Shown here piece after piece: positions 34,803-43,139 of a DNA stretch of 64,000 nucleotides. The position numbers and the translations under genes were made by a program. The stretch spans positions 496,001 to 560,000 of the forward strand of contig NZ_JPZL01000002.1 of assembly GCF_000759345.1 (NCBI RefSeq), read 5' to 3'. The notes under the pieces are model-generated. The model saw nothing but the letters and a program-made list of their open reading frames with translations, searched no databases and had not been told where the DNA came from. Each line of letters begins with the position of its first letter. Position 1 is the first letter of the stretch. This DNA is from Litchfieldella xinjiangensis (GTDB taxonomy: Bacteria > Pseudomonadota > Gammaproteobacteria > Pseudomonadales > Halomonadaceae).

Positions 34803-36091
34803 ACCCGCGTATTTCCAAGTTGAGCATGCTTGGCGGCCTGGCCCTCGGTGGCTTGATCTCGGCCGGGCTGAGCCAGGCGCAGGAGACGACCTCGCTGACC
34901 ATGTATTACCCGGTCGCCGTCGGCGGCGCCCTGACCGAGGTGGTCGATGGCCTGGTGGCCGATTTCGAAGAAGCGCATCCCGATATCGACGTCGAAGCCA
35001 TCTACGCCGGCAACTACGACGATACCCGCGTGCGAGCGATGTCGGCGATCGAGGCGGGCGACACGCCTCAGCTATCCGTGCTGTTTTCCATCGATATCTA
35101 TGAACTGCTCGAGCAGGACGCCATCGTGGCCTTCGACGATATCGTCGAGAGCGGCGAAGAGCGGGAGTGGCTGGACAGCTTCTATCCCGGCCTGATGGAA
35201 AACGGACGGGTCGACGGCAAGACCTACGGCATCCCGTTCCAGCGCTCGACCATCGTCTTCTACTGGAACAAGGAAGCGTTCGAGGCCGCCGGGCTCGACC
35301 CCGAACAGCCCCCCGAGACCTGGGAAGAGATGGTCGAGATGGGCGCCGCGATTCGCGAGGCCAGCGGTGGCGATCAGTGGGGCGTGATGGTGCCCTCGAC
35401 CGGTTATCCCTACTGGATGTTCCAGGCCTTCGCCTTCCAGAACGGCCACAAGCTGATGAGCGATGACGGCACCGAGGTCTATTTCGATGACCCCGCGGCG
35501 ATCGAAGCGCTGGAGTACTGGGTATCCCTCGCCGACGAACACGACGCCATGCCCGACGGCACCGTCGAATGGGGCACGCTGCGCCAGAACTTCATCGAGC
35601 AGTCCACCGCTATGATGTGGCACAGCACCGGCAACCTTACCGCGGTGAAGAACGAGGCCGGCTTCGATTTCGGCGTGGCCATGCTGCCGAAGAAGACCCA
35701 GCGCGGGAGCCCGACCGGGGGCGGTAATTTCTACATCTTCAAGGACACCAGCGAGCAGGAGCAGCGTGCGGCGATGACCTTCATTCGCTGGATGACGGCG
35801 CCTGAGCGTGCAGCGGCGTGGTCGATGGAGACCGGCTACATGGGCGTGAGCCCCGCGGCCTACGAGACCGAGGCGCTGCAGCAGTATATCGAGTCATTCC
35901 CCCCGGCTGCGGTGGCCCGCGATCAGCTCGAACACAGCACGGCCGAACTGGCGACGTATCAGGGTGGTCGTGTACGTCGGGCACTGGATAACGCCGTACA
36001 AGCGGCGCTGACCGGTCAGATGTCAGCGGAAGAGGCGCTCAAGCAGGCGCAGGCGGAGGCCGAGGCAGCCTTGCGTCGGTACGCCCGCTGA
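34799..36091 (+). CDS. Carbohydrate-type ABC transporter substrate-binding protein (UgpB-like)
   Basis: 430 residues from ATG 34799. A Sec signal peptide runs to about residue 28 (LISAGLSQAQ). The mature part is a type 1/MalE-like binding fold with DGLVADFEEAHPDIDVE, GKTYGIPFQRSTIVFYWNKE, PETWEEMVE and GGGNFYIFK, all typical of UgpB-type receptors. It would bind a sugar, polyol or glycerophosphodiester in the periplasm. It overlaps the ATPase gene by four bases. A 301-base gap with a strong hairpin separates it from the permeases, which may favour excess receptor over channel. Confidence 0.92.
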   Translation: MNPRISKLSMLGGLALGGLISAGLSQAQETTSLTMYYPVAVGGALTEVVDGLVADFEEAHPDIDVEAIYAGNYDDTRVRAMSAIEAGDTPQLSVLFSIDIYELLEQDAIVAFDDIVESGEEREWLDSFYPGLMENGRVDGKTYGIPFQRSTIVFYWNKEAFEAAGLDPEQPPETWEEMVEMGAAIREASGGDQWGVMVPSTGYPYWMFQAFAFQNGHKLMSDDGTEVYFDDPAAIEALEYWVSLADEHDAMPDGTVEWGTLRQNFIEQSTAMMWHSTGNLTAVKNEAGFDFGVAMLPKKTQRGSPTGGGNFYIFKDTSEQEQRAAMTFIRWMTAPERAAAWSMETGYMGVSPAAYETEALQQYIESFPPAAVARDQLEHSTAELATYQGGRVRRALDNAVQAALTGQMSAEEALKQAQAEAEAALRRYAR

Positions 36092-36392
36092 GGGAACGCT
36101 TAACAAATGTCTGCGCGAGCGAATCGCTTCATCTCGCTATGGATGAGCGCTAAGCAGGTGCAAGAAGGGCGTCGGGGGTAAGGGCGGAGAGGAGTCATTT
36201 GCATGGGTGAGGCGGAATTAGAAGAACGTTTATATTTCTTCCCGCCGAACGGGTTGGCCAAGGATGGCCAACCCTGGACCTGCAAGCGGAGCAAGATGCG
36301 AGAGCGATGCAGGGCAAATGTAGCGTCCAAGGAAGGATTCATAGCGCCTCCTCACAGCCCTTGCCCCGGATCAGCCCGTTACGGGACGTACC
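36092..36392. other. Intergenic region between receptor and permease genes
   Basis: This stretch holds no convincing gene. It contains a perfect stem-loop at 36251-36274, a local AT-rich patch (about 36218-36240), and no clear sigma-70 promoter. Short open frames on both strands lack ribosome sites and family features. Its length and odd composition inside an operon suggest an inserted repeat element, which I cannot confirm from one copy. Confidence 0.5.
36251..36274. repeat. Perfect stem-loop between receptor and permease genes
   Basis: GGGTTGGCC (36251-36259) and GGCCAACCC (36266-36274) form a nine-base perfect stem with loop AAGGAT. There is no T-run after it on either strand. It could protect the upstream receptor mRNA or attenuate transcription into the permeases. 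Confidence 0.65.
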
Positions 36393-37280
36393 ATGGTGAT
36401 CCAGAGCGATACCCGACGCATGCAGGTCTATGGCGCACTGCTGCTGCTCCCGGCAGCGGTACTGCTTGCGACGTTTGCCTATCTGCCGACCGTCGCGACG
36501 GTCATCAATAGCCTGTTCCTGCCCGGGTTTGGCGGGGCGCCTGCCCAATTCGTGGGCCTGGAGAACTACGCCCTGCTGTTCGAGGATGCCACGTTCTGGA
36601 AGGTGGCCCGCAACAACCTGATCTACGCGCTGGGCACCATCCCCACCTCGATGGCCCTGGCACTGGGCATGGCCCTGTTCGTCAATGGCCGGCTACCGGG
36701 TCGCAGCTTCGTGCGTATGGCCTACTTTACGCCCACCGTGCTACCGATGATTGCCGCAGCGAACATCTGGATGTTCTTTTACGCTCCGCAAATCGGCCTG
36801 TTCAATACCCTCCTCGGCGCGTTCGGCATCCCCGGGGTCAACTGGCTGGGCGATCCCGGCGTGGCGCTCTATTCCGTCATTGCCATGGCGGTATGGAAGG
36901 AGGCCGGCTTCTTCATGATCTTCTATCTGGCAGCGCTCCAGAGCATCCCGCCCGAGCTCAAGGAGGCTTCGGACCTGGAGGGCACCAGCCGCTGGAGCTT
37001 CTTCCGACGCGTGACCTTCCCGCTATTGATGCCGACCACGCTGTTTGTACTGATCAATGCGCTGATCAATGCGGTGCGGGTGATCGATCACCTGTTCATT
37101 CTGACCAAGGGCGGCCCCAACAATGCCACCAACCTGCTGCTCTACTACGTCTACGAGAACGCCTTCTCGTTCTTCGACCGTACCTACGCTGCGACCATCA
37201 CGGTGGTGATACTGGTGGTACTGGCGGCGGTGGCCACGATCAAGTTCGCCGTGCTCGACCGCAGGACCCACTACCAATGA
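36393..37280 (+). CDS. Carbohydrate-type ABC transporter permease 1 (UgpA/MalF-like)
   Basis: 295 residues with six membrane helices. The MalF-type coupling motif is PPELKEASDLEGTSRWSFFR near residues 187-206 with the conserved E-A-S-x-L-x-G. The ATG at 36393 is followed by another at 36420 that is also possible. It forms the channel with the second permease, whose start overlaps its stop (37277-37280). Confidence 0.93.
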   Translation: MVIQSDTRRMQVYGALLLLPAAVLLATFAYLPTVATVINSLFLPGFGGAPAQFVGLENYALLFEDATFWKVARNNLIYALGTIPTSMALALGMALFVNGRLPGRSFVRMAYFTPTVLPMIAAANIWMFFYAPQIGLFNTLLGAFGIPGVNWLGDPGVALYSVIAMAVWKEAGFFMIFYLAALQSIPPELKEASDLEGTSRWSFFRRVTFPLLMPTTLFVLINALINAVRVIDHLFILTKGGPNNATNLLLYYVYENAFSFFDRTYAATITVVILVVLAAVATIKFAVLDRRTHYQ

Positions 37281-38119
37281 CTACCGTGGCTCTCTCTTCA
37301 ATCAGGCGGCAGCGCCTACGTGTGCCGAGCCTTGAAACCGTGGCGGCGTGGCTGCTGGGCATCGTATGGGTTTTTCCCTTGCTCTATGCGCTGTGGGCCG
37401 CCTTTCACCCCACCGAGTTCATGGTGCGCTTTGATCTGCTGGCGCCACTGACATTGAGCAACTTCGCCGACGCCTGGGCCCAGGCCCCGTTCGCGCGCTA
37501 TTACCTCAACACCTTCGCGTTGGTGACCGGCATCGTCATCGCCCAGTTCGTGGTGTGTACATTGGCCGGGTTCGCCTTTGCCCGCTTTCCTATCCCGGGC
37601 AAGAACGTGCTGTTCATGCTGGTGCTGATCCAGCTCTTCGTATTTCCCGAAGTGCTCATCGTCGAGAACTACCGCATCGCCAGCTCGCTGGGGCTCGTCG
37701 ATACCATTACCGGCATCGGGCTGCCCTACGTGGCCAGTGCCCTGGGAATCTTCCTGCTGCGACAGACGTTCAAGACGATTCCCCGCGAACTCGAGGATGC
37801 CGCACGCATCGAGGGCTGTGGCTGGATGGCGGTGCTGCTCAAGGTCTACGTGCCGCTGGCCAAGCCCACCTATCTTGCCTACGGGTTGGTCTCGATCAGC
37901 CATCACTGGAACAACTTCCTGTGGCCGCTGGTGGTGACAAACTCGGTGGAGAGCCGCCCGCTTACCGTGGGGCTGGGCATCTTCTCGGCGCCGGAAACTG
38001 GCGTCAACTGGGCCACCGTCAGTGCAGCAACGCTGCTCAGCATCGCGCCGCTACTGGTGGCCTTCCTGTTGTTCCAGCGTCAGTTCGTACAGTCGTTTCT
38101 GAGGGCCGGGATCAGGTAG
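37277..38119 (+). CDS. Carbohydrate-type ABC transporter permease 2 (UgpE/MalG-like)
   Basis: 280 residues from ATG 37277 with about six membrane helices. The coupling motif PRELEDAARIEGCGWMAVLL lies near residues 171-190, the E-A/D-A-x-x-x-G pattern of MalG-like permeases. SHHWNNFLWPLVV is also family-typical. It pairs with permease 1 in the inner membrane and is the last transporter gene. A dehydrogenase gene follows after 28 bases. Confidence 0.94.
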   Translation: MTTVALSSIRRQRLRVPSLETVAAWLLGIVWVFPLLYALWAAFHPTEFMVRFDLLAPLTLSNFADAWAQAPFARYYLNTFALVTGIVIAQFVVCTLAGFAFARFPIPGKNVLFMLVLIQLFVFPEVLIVENYRIASSLGLVDTITGIGLPYVASALGIFLLRQTFKTIPRELEDAARIEGCGWMAVLLKVYVPLAKPTYLAYGLVSISHHWNNFLWPLVVTNSVESRPLTVGLGIFSAPETGVNWATVSAATLLSIAPLLVAFLLFQRQFVQSFLRAGIR

Positions 38120-38147
38120 GCTGGGTGACTCTGGCGCGAGGTGAACG

Positions 38148-39062
38148 ATGATGACAATGACTACACCCAGCATAGGTTTCCTTGGCACGGGCCTGATGGG
38201 CGAGCCGATGGCGCTCAACCTGCTGGCTGCCGGCTTCCCGGTATTCGCCTGGAACCGCTCACCAGAAAAGGTGGGAGCGATAACCGCGGCGGGCGGTGTC
38301 GCCTGCTCGACACCGGCCGAGGCCGCCTCCAGCGCCGATGTACTGATCGGCATGCTGAGCGACGGTCCGATCAGCGATGCGGTCCTGTTCGGCGATGGCG
38401 ACAGCGACCATGGCCAGGGCGCAATCGATGCCTTGGCGCCAGGTAGTGGCTTGATCGTAATGAGTTCGGTCCCGGTTGAAACGGCAATCCGGCAGGCGCA
38501 ACGCTGTGCCGAGCGGGATGTCGCGTATCTCGACGCACCGGTGTCGGGCGGGCGGAAGGGAGCGATCAAGGCCACATTGGCGATCATGGTCGGTGGTGAG
38601 GCCAATACATTCGAGGCGTACCAGGCCGTATTGTCGGCGATGGGCCGTCCGGTGCACGTCGGCCCGGCCGGCACAGGGCAGCAGACCAAGCTTGCCAACC
38701 AGATGATCGTGGCCAGCACCATCGCGGCGGTGGCCGAGGCGCTACTGTTCGCCGAGCGGGGCGGCGCCGACCCGGCCAAGGTGCGGGATGCCCTGGCCGG
38801 TGGCTTTGCCGACTCGCCGATCCTGCGTCAGCATGGCCAGCGAATGATCGACGAGGATTACGCGCCGGGCGGGCCGGCGAAGTACCAACTCAAGGATACG
38901 CGTACCGCGTTGGCAAGGGCCGAGGCGCTTGGCCTGGAATTGCCCGTGGCGCGTGTCGCCGATGCGCTGTACGCCGCCATGGTCGAGCATGGCGACGGAG
39001 AACTCGACCACAGCGGGGTGATGCGCGAACTGCGGCGGCTCAATTCGCTGACCCTTCGCTGA
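38148..39062 (+). CDS. 3-hydroxyisobutyrate dehydrogenase/tartronate semialdehyde reductase family enzyme
   Basis: 304 residues; ATG 38148, 38151 and 38157 are possible, with GAGGTG just upstream. The N-terminal Rossmann motif is GFLGTGLMGEPMA (10-22). The substrate-binding DAPVSGGRKGA and the catalytic lysine in GTGQQTKLANQ near residue 185 identify the beta-hydroxyacid dehydrogenase family (GarR, GlxR, MmsB). It would reduce or oxidise a short hydroxy acid/semialdehyde with NAD(P)H. Its place 28 bases after the ABC permeases suggests it acts on a product of the imported compound. Confidence 0.92.
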   Translation: MMTMTTPSIGFLGTGLMGEPMALNLLAAGFPVFAWNRSPEKVGAITAAGGVACSTPAEAASSADVLIGMLSDGPISDAVLFGDGDSDHGQGAIDALAPGSGLIVMSSVPVETAIRQAQRCAERDVAYLDAPVSGGRKGAIKATLAIMVGGEANTFEAYQAVLSAMGRPVHVGPAGTGQQTKLANQMIVASTIAAVAEALLFAERGGADPAKVRDALAGGFADSPILRQHGQRMIDEDYAPGGPAKYQLKDTRTALARAEALGLELPVARVADALYAAMVEHGDGELDHSGVMRELRRLNSLTLR

Positions 39063-39077
39063 GGTGATCGCATCGCT

Positions 39078-39776
39078 TCAGCGAACGCGGGTCTCGAGGA
39101 AGCTCAGCGTGCGGCCATGGGAGAGTGCGGCGGAAGGCTGATGGTAGGCACCGCGGGCCCAGCAGTTGAAACCGTGGTCGGCGCCTGCATAAACGTACGT
39201 TTCGACATCGTCGCGCCCCTGGAACGCCGACTGGACCTGCTCGATATGCTCTTCAGTGATATGAGCATCCCGTTCACCGAAGTGAAACTGCAGCGGCACG
39301 CGGATGTCTGCGGCCCCGTCGAGCAGGTTCGCGATGCCGCCGGGATAGAAACACACCGCCGCGTCGACACCCGCCTCCTGCGCGCAGAGAAAGGAGAGCC
39401 TGCCGCCCAGGCAGTAACCCAGTGAGGTCACAGGCCCGTCGCATTCCGGCCGTTCGCGCAGGGTCGTCACGACGTGCTTGAGGTCATCGACGGCTTGATC
39501 GCTATCCAGTGCCTTCATCAAGGTGAAGGCTTTCTCCATGTCGGCCCCTTCATAACCCAGCTCGACCTTCGGCTCCTGCCGCCAGAACACATCCGGGGCC
39601 AGCACCACGTAGCCGTCCTGCGCGTACTGCTCGGCGACGCTCCTGATATGTGCATTGACGCCGAAAATCTCCTGGATCAAGACGATCCCCGGCCCTTTGC
39701 CGGCGGGGGGAAGTGCCAGGTAGCCTTGAAAGGTACCGCCGTCCCGGGCGGTGATATCGATCCACGTTGCCGTCAT
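39078..39776 (-). CDS. Dienelactone hydrolase family protein
   Basis: 232 residues, the size of classical dienelactone hydrolase. The catalytic set matches it residue for residue: E36 (IQEIFG), C122 (GYCLGG), D170 (ERDAHI) and H201 (ADHGFNC). DLH enzymes hydrolyse dienelactone to maleylacetate in chlorocatechol breakdown, but many chromosomal relatives have other lactone or ester substrates. No chlorocatechol genes are nearby, so the physiological substrate is open. Convergent with the dehydrogenase gene upstream. Confidence 0.92.
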   Translation of the reverse strand: MTATWIDITARDGGTFQGYLALPPAGKGPGIVLIQEIFGVNAHIRSVAEQYAQDGYVVLAPDVFWRQEPKVELGYEGADMEKAFTLMKALDSDQAVDDLKHVVTTLRERPECDGPVTSLGYCLGGRLSFLCAQEAGVDAAVCFYPGGIANLLDGAADIRVPLQFHFGERDAHITEEHIEQVQSAFQGRDDVETYVYAGADHGFNCWARGAYHQPSAALSHGRTLSFLETRVR

Positions 39777-39831
39777 TTGGCGCCTCTTGGTTGAATGTCC
39801 TGTAAACAGAACGTCAGCCTAGCTGAGGATA

Positions 39832-40392
39832 TCAGCGCTGTCGCACCTGGTCTGCCAGGGCGAATACATGGGCGTCTTCCGCGCCCAGGGCTTCCAAGGC
39901 GCTGGCCAAGTTGAGCAGATAGTCTCGATTGGGTCCGCTGGGTCCATGAGCCTGGTGAATCTGCTCGGCCATCGTCTCGATAGGCGCATCGCCCAGGAAG
40001 GCAGCATTGTCTTCGGTGGCGATGTAGACCAAGCCCTCGGCATGGCTGCCGTCATGGAAGTACAGCGTCACGGTTTCGCGCACGTACCCGTTCTTTTCGC
40101 GATGATCCAAGGGGCCGAGGGTCTTGGCATCGATGTGATAAGCCATGCCATGGCAAAGCGCCTCGGGCGCCCCGATTAGCGTGACGACGCGTCCGGGGGC
40201 GTCGGGGGTGCCTCGATGGTCATGGGAGCCCTGCCAGAAGCGGCGGGCCCAGCCTGAAATAGTCGCAGGCTTACGCTCATGATAGGGAAAGCCGGCTTTC
40301 CAGATCAGCGACCCATAGCCGAACAGCCAGACCGTGGCCTCGTCATCCAAGGGCATGCGTTGCTGATTGAGGTGGCGAGTGTCGAACGACAT
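39832..40392 (-). CDS. ChaC-like gamma-glutamylcyclotransferase
   Basis: 186 residues. The cyclotransferase fold shows VWLFGYGSLIW at 21-31, the substrate loop, and the catalytic glutamate E98 in DHREKNGY, as in ChaC. ChaC-type enzymes cleave glutathione to 5-oxoproline and cysteinylglycine in the cytoplasm. The protein is shorter than E. coli ChaC but near the eukaryotic ChaC2 length. It shares orientation with the transporter gene 16 bases upstream (EamA family) and may be co-transcribed with it. Confidence 0.9.
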   Translation of the reverse strand: MSFDTRHLNQQRMPLDDEATVWLFGYGSLIWKAGFPYHERKPATISGWARRFWQGSHDHRGTPDAPGRVVTLIGAPEALCHGMAYHIDAKTLGPLDHREKNGYVRETVTLYFHDGSHAEGLVYIATEDNAAFLGDAPIETMAEQIHQAHGPSGPNRDYLLNLASALEALGAEDAHVFALADQVRQR

Positions 40393-40408
40393 CGTAATAC
40401 GATCCTGA

Positions 40409-41308
40409 CTAGCCGGTGGAAGTGGCTCGGCGCACCAGAGGCTGGGTGAGTTTCTGCGCCATGATCACGCCGATGAGCGTCAGGCCGCCACCCAGGAGGT
40501 GCCAGCTGGCCAGGCGCTCACCCAGAAACAGCATGGCGATAAGCGCGCTGAATAGAGGCATCAGATTAAGAAAGATACTCGCCTTGCTGGCGCCGATCTG
40601 GCGAACGGCACGCATCCACAAATAGGTGGTGACGATCGAGGCGGGAATCCCTGCATACAGGATCAGGCCGATATTGTGGGCGTCGATGGGTGTCTTGGGG
40701 CCGAGCAGGAAGCCCGGCAGCAAAAATAGCGTGGCGAAGCAGGCCTGAACGTAGAGCATCACCCAGGGCGGAATCGTCATTTGCCAACGCTTGAGCATCA
40801 CCCCATAGGACGCATAACAGGTCGCTGCGACGACCATCAGCAGGTCGCCGATCGCAACATCGAGGCTGAGCAGCGTTAGGGGATTGCCCCTGCCCAGCAG
40901 CACGAGAACGCCAAACAGCGCGACGGCCCCCCCGGCTATGCCCCCCAGGGTCGGCGGCTCGCGCAGTATCGCGGCACTGAGCAGCACGGTCAGCAGGGGA
41001 ACCGTCGCCGCGAGGATGCCCATGTTGGTGGCCGAGGTGGTTTCGGCGGCCACATAGGCCAGCCCTTGCCACATGGCCATGCCCAGCAGGCCCAGGAAGG
41101 CGAGCTTGGGAAGCTCGGGGCGCAGTTCATGCCGCAATCGCCACACGGCGGGCAGTACGAAGGGCGATAGCACGGCGAGCGCCAGCACCCAGCGCTCGAA
41201 CGCGATGGTGCTGGGGGCGATCGCGCCCACGGTCAGCTGATTGATGGTCATGTTGCCCGACCAGATCAGTACGGCACCCAGGGGCGGCAGGAAAAACAGC
41301 AACGGCAT
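40409..41308 (-). CDS. EamA/DMT-family transporter
   Basis: 299 residues with ten hydrophobic helices arranged as two EamA repeats (about 8-135 and 150-285). Conserved pieces include the repeat ends AILREPPTLGG and MLFLGERLASWHLLGG, where the E-R/P pair follows helix four or nine. DMT proteins usually export amino acids or metabolites; substrate unknown. It starts at ATG complement 41306-41308 and is followed on the same strand by the ChaC-like gene. Confidence 0.93.
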   Translation of the reverse strand: MPLLFFLPPLGAVLIWSGNMTINQLTVGAIAPSTIAFERWVLALAVLSPFVLPAVWRLRHELRPELPKLAFLGLLGMAMWQGLAYVAAETTSATNMGILAATVPLLTVLLSAAILREPPTLGGIAGGAVALFGVLVLLGRGNPLTLLSLDVAIGDLLMVVAATCYASYGVMLKRWQMTIPPWVMLYVQACFATLFLLPGFLLGPKTPIDAHNIGLILYAGIPASIVTTYLWMRAVRQIGASKASIFLNLMPLFSALIAMLFLGERLASWHLLGGGLTLIGVIMAQKLTQPLVRRATSTG

Positions 41309-41435
41309 GGCGACCTCAGGCAGACCTACATCAGGGAAGGCAACTACTATAACGCGGTGTAGCGGGCGGTTCGATGGCTGAACGGCACGACGCCCACGAT
41401 CCTTGATCGCAGGCGTCGAGCGGGGGAGGAAGCGG

Positions 41436-41837
41436 TCAGGCGACTGCTGCGATACCCGCCTTGGCTATTTGCACGTCCTGATCCGGCTTGACGCCGGACA
41501 CACCCACGGTGCCGGCCACCTGGCCATCGACCAGCACCGGCACGCCCCCTGAAAGCATGCCCTGAAGCGGTGCCGAGACGAATGCCGTGCGTCCGCCGTT
41601 GATCATGTCCTCGAACACCTGCGTTTCCTTGCGGCCCAGTGCGGCACTGCGAGCCTTTTCCGAGGCGACGCCTGGCGTCATCGGGGCGGCGCCATCGAGG
41701 CGGCGCAGGCCAAGCAGATGACCGCCGTCATCGGCCACGGCGATGGTGACGGCCCAGCCATTGGCCTCGGCCTCTTTCTGGGCGGCATCGAGAATCGCAT
41801 TGACGTCGCTGAGGGTGAGTACGGATTTGGTCTGCAT
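41436..41837 (-). CDS. glcG: GlcG/HbpS-family protein of the glycolate operon
   Basis: 133 residues, one haem-degrading/HbpS-like domain (formerly DUF336): LTLSDVNAILDAAQKEAEAN, then VAVADDGGHLLGLRRLDGA, and GGVPVLVDGQVAGTVGVSG. GlcG is the small protein at the end of many glycolate oxidase operons; its role is not settled. It follows glcF by 63 bases and is probably the last gene of the glcDEFG transcript. Confidence 0.93.
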   Translation of the reverse strand: MQTKSVLTLSDVNAILDAAQKEAEANGWAVTIAVADDGGHLLGLRRLDGAAPMTPGVASEKARSAALGRKETQVFEDMINGGRTAFVSAPLQGMLSGGVPVLVDGQVAGTVGVSGVKPDQDVQIAKAGIAAVA

Positions 41838-41900
41838 GGGAGCTCCTCGTGTGTCTACTGTGTTGGGCTGTCGTTTCGGATCATCTTGTGTCAGGGCGAA

Positions 41901-43136
41901 CTACGGTGCCATGGCCTGATCGACGATTTCGATCCAGTGCAGCACCGGGGTGCGACTGCCGCTGGCCAGGTGGGTCTGGCAGCCGATATTGGCGGTGACG
42001 ATCACCTCTGGATTGCCGGCTTCCAGATTGGCGATCTTGTTGTCGCGCAATTGCCTGGAAAGGTCGGGCTGGGTAATCGAATACGTGCCCGCCGAGCCGC
42101 AGCATAGGTGGGGATCCTGCACTGGGGTCAGCGGAAAGCCCAGCCGGGTGAGTACCTTCTCCACGGCACCACCGAGTTTCTGTGCATGTTGCAGGGTGCA
42201 CGGACATTGAAAGGCCAGTGCCGGTGTCTCGCGGGGTTTGACGGCCTCTAGCGCCTCGCCGTCAAGGATCTCGACCAGATCCTTGGCCAGGGCACTGATG
42301 CGCCGGGCTTTCTGTGCATAGTCGGGATCGTCGGCGAGCATCTCGCCGTATTCCTTGACGAAGGCGCCGCACCCGCTGGCTGTCTGCACGATGGCCTCGC
42401 AGCCCGCTTCGACATGGGGCCACCACGCATCGATATTGGCACGCATTCGATCCCGGCCGTCGGCCTGGGCATTGAGGTGGAAGTCGATCGCCCCACAACA
42501 GCCGGCCTCGGGCGCCGGCGTCAGGCCGATTCCCAGCCGGTCGAGCACGCGGGCGGTCGCCGCATTGGTATTGGGCGAAAGGCCTGGCTGGACACAGCCT
42601 TCGAGAATCAGCATCTGTCGTGCGTGTTGCGAGTGGCCCGGCCGGGTGCCGGCATCCGGTGCCTGGGGTGGCATCTTGGCCTTGAGGGGGCCTGGCACCA
42701 GCGGTTTGAAAGTCTGGCCGAGCTTGAGCAGGGCCTTGAACCGCTTGGGGTCGACCAACGCCTTGCGCAGCCCATAGCGCAGCGCCCGGTCACGCGCATT
42801 GCGCGGGACGCGACGCTCGATCTCTGCACGGCCGATATCGAGCAGCTTGTGGTATTCCACGCCAGACGGGCAGGTGGTTTCGCAGTTACGGCAGGTCAGG
42901 CACCGGTCGAGGTGTAACCGGGTTTCCTCGGTGACCTGGTCGTCATCATCACGGCTCTCTAGCAGCTCCTTCATCAGGTAGATCCGCCCCCGTGGGCCGT
43001 CACGTTCGTCGCCCAGCAACTGATAGGTGGGACACGTCGCGTTGCAAAAGCCGCAATGCACGCAACTGCGCAGTACCCGGTCGGCCTCACGGATATGCGG
43101 CTGCTTGAGGGCGTCTTCGGTGAAATGCGTCTGCAT
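41901..43136 (-). CDS. glcF: Glycolate oxidase iron-sulfur subunit
   Basis: 411 residues, usual for GlcF. Two 4Fe-4S ferredoxin motifs are present: C25-x2-C28-x2-C31-x3-C35 and C79-x2-C82-x2-C85-x3-C89. Two CCG-type domains follow, with AGCCGAIDFHLN and LCCGSAGTY, typical of heterodisulfide-reductase-like electron transfer subunits. It passes electrons from the flavin subunits GlcD and GlcE to the quinone pool at the membrane. Its start is three bases past the glcE stop. Confidence 0.97.
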   Translation of the reverse strand: MQTHFTEDALKQPHIREADRVLRSCVHCGFCNATCPTYQLLGDERDGPRGRIYLMKELLESRDDDDQVTEETRLHLDRCLTCRNCETTCPSGVEYHKLLDIGRAEIERRVPRNARDRALRYGLRKALVDPKRFKALLKLGQTFKPLVPGPLKAKMPPQAPDAGTRPGHSQHARQMLILEGCVQPGLSPNTNAATARVLDRLGIGLTPAPEAGCCGAIDFHLNAQADGRDRMRANIDAWWPHVEAGCEAIVQTASGCGAFVKEYGEMLADDPDYAQKARRISALAKDLVEILDGEALEAVKPRETPALAFQCPCTLQHAQKLGGAVEKVLTRLGFPLTPVQDPHLCCGSAGTYSITQPDLSRQLRDNKIANLEAGNPEVIVTANIGCQTHLASGSRTPVLHWIEIVDQAMAP

Positions 43137-43139
43137 GGC

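Noticed and set aside
36100-36511. Short frames on both strands in the receptor-permease gap
   Set aside because: No ribosome sites, no signal or domain pattern, and one runs into the permease gene. Treated as non-coding, with a possible repeat.
33633-38119. Assignment of the ABC importer to glycerol-3-phosphate
   Set aside because: The subunits are Ugp-like, but this group covers many sugars and polyols, and no glycerophosphodiester gene is adjacent.
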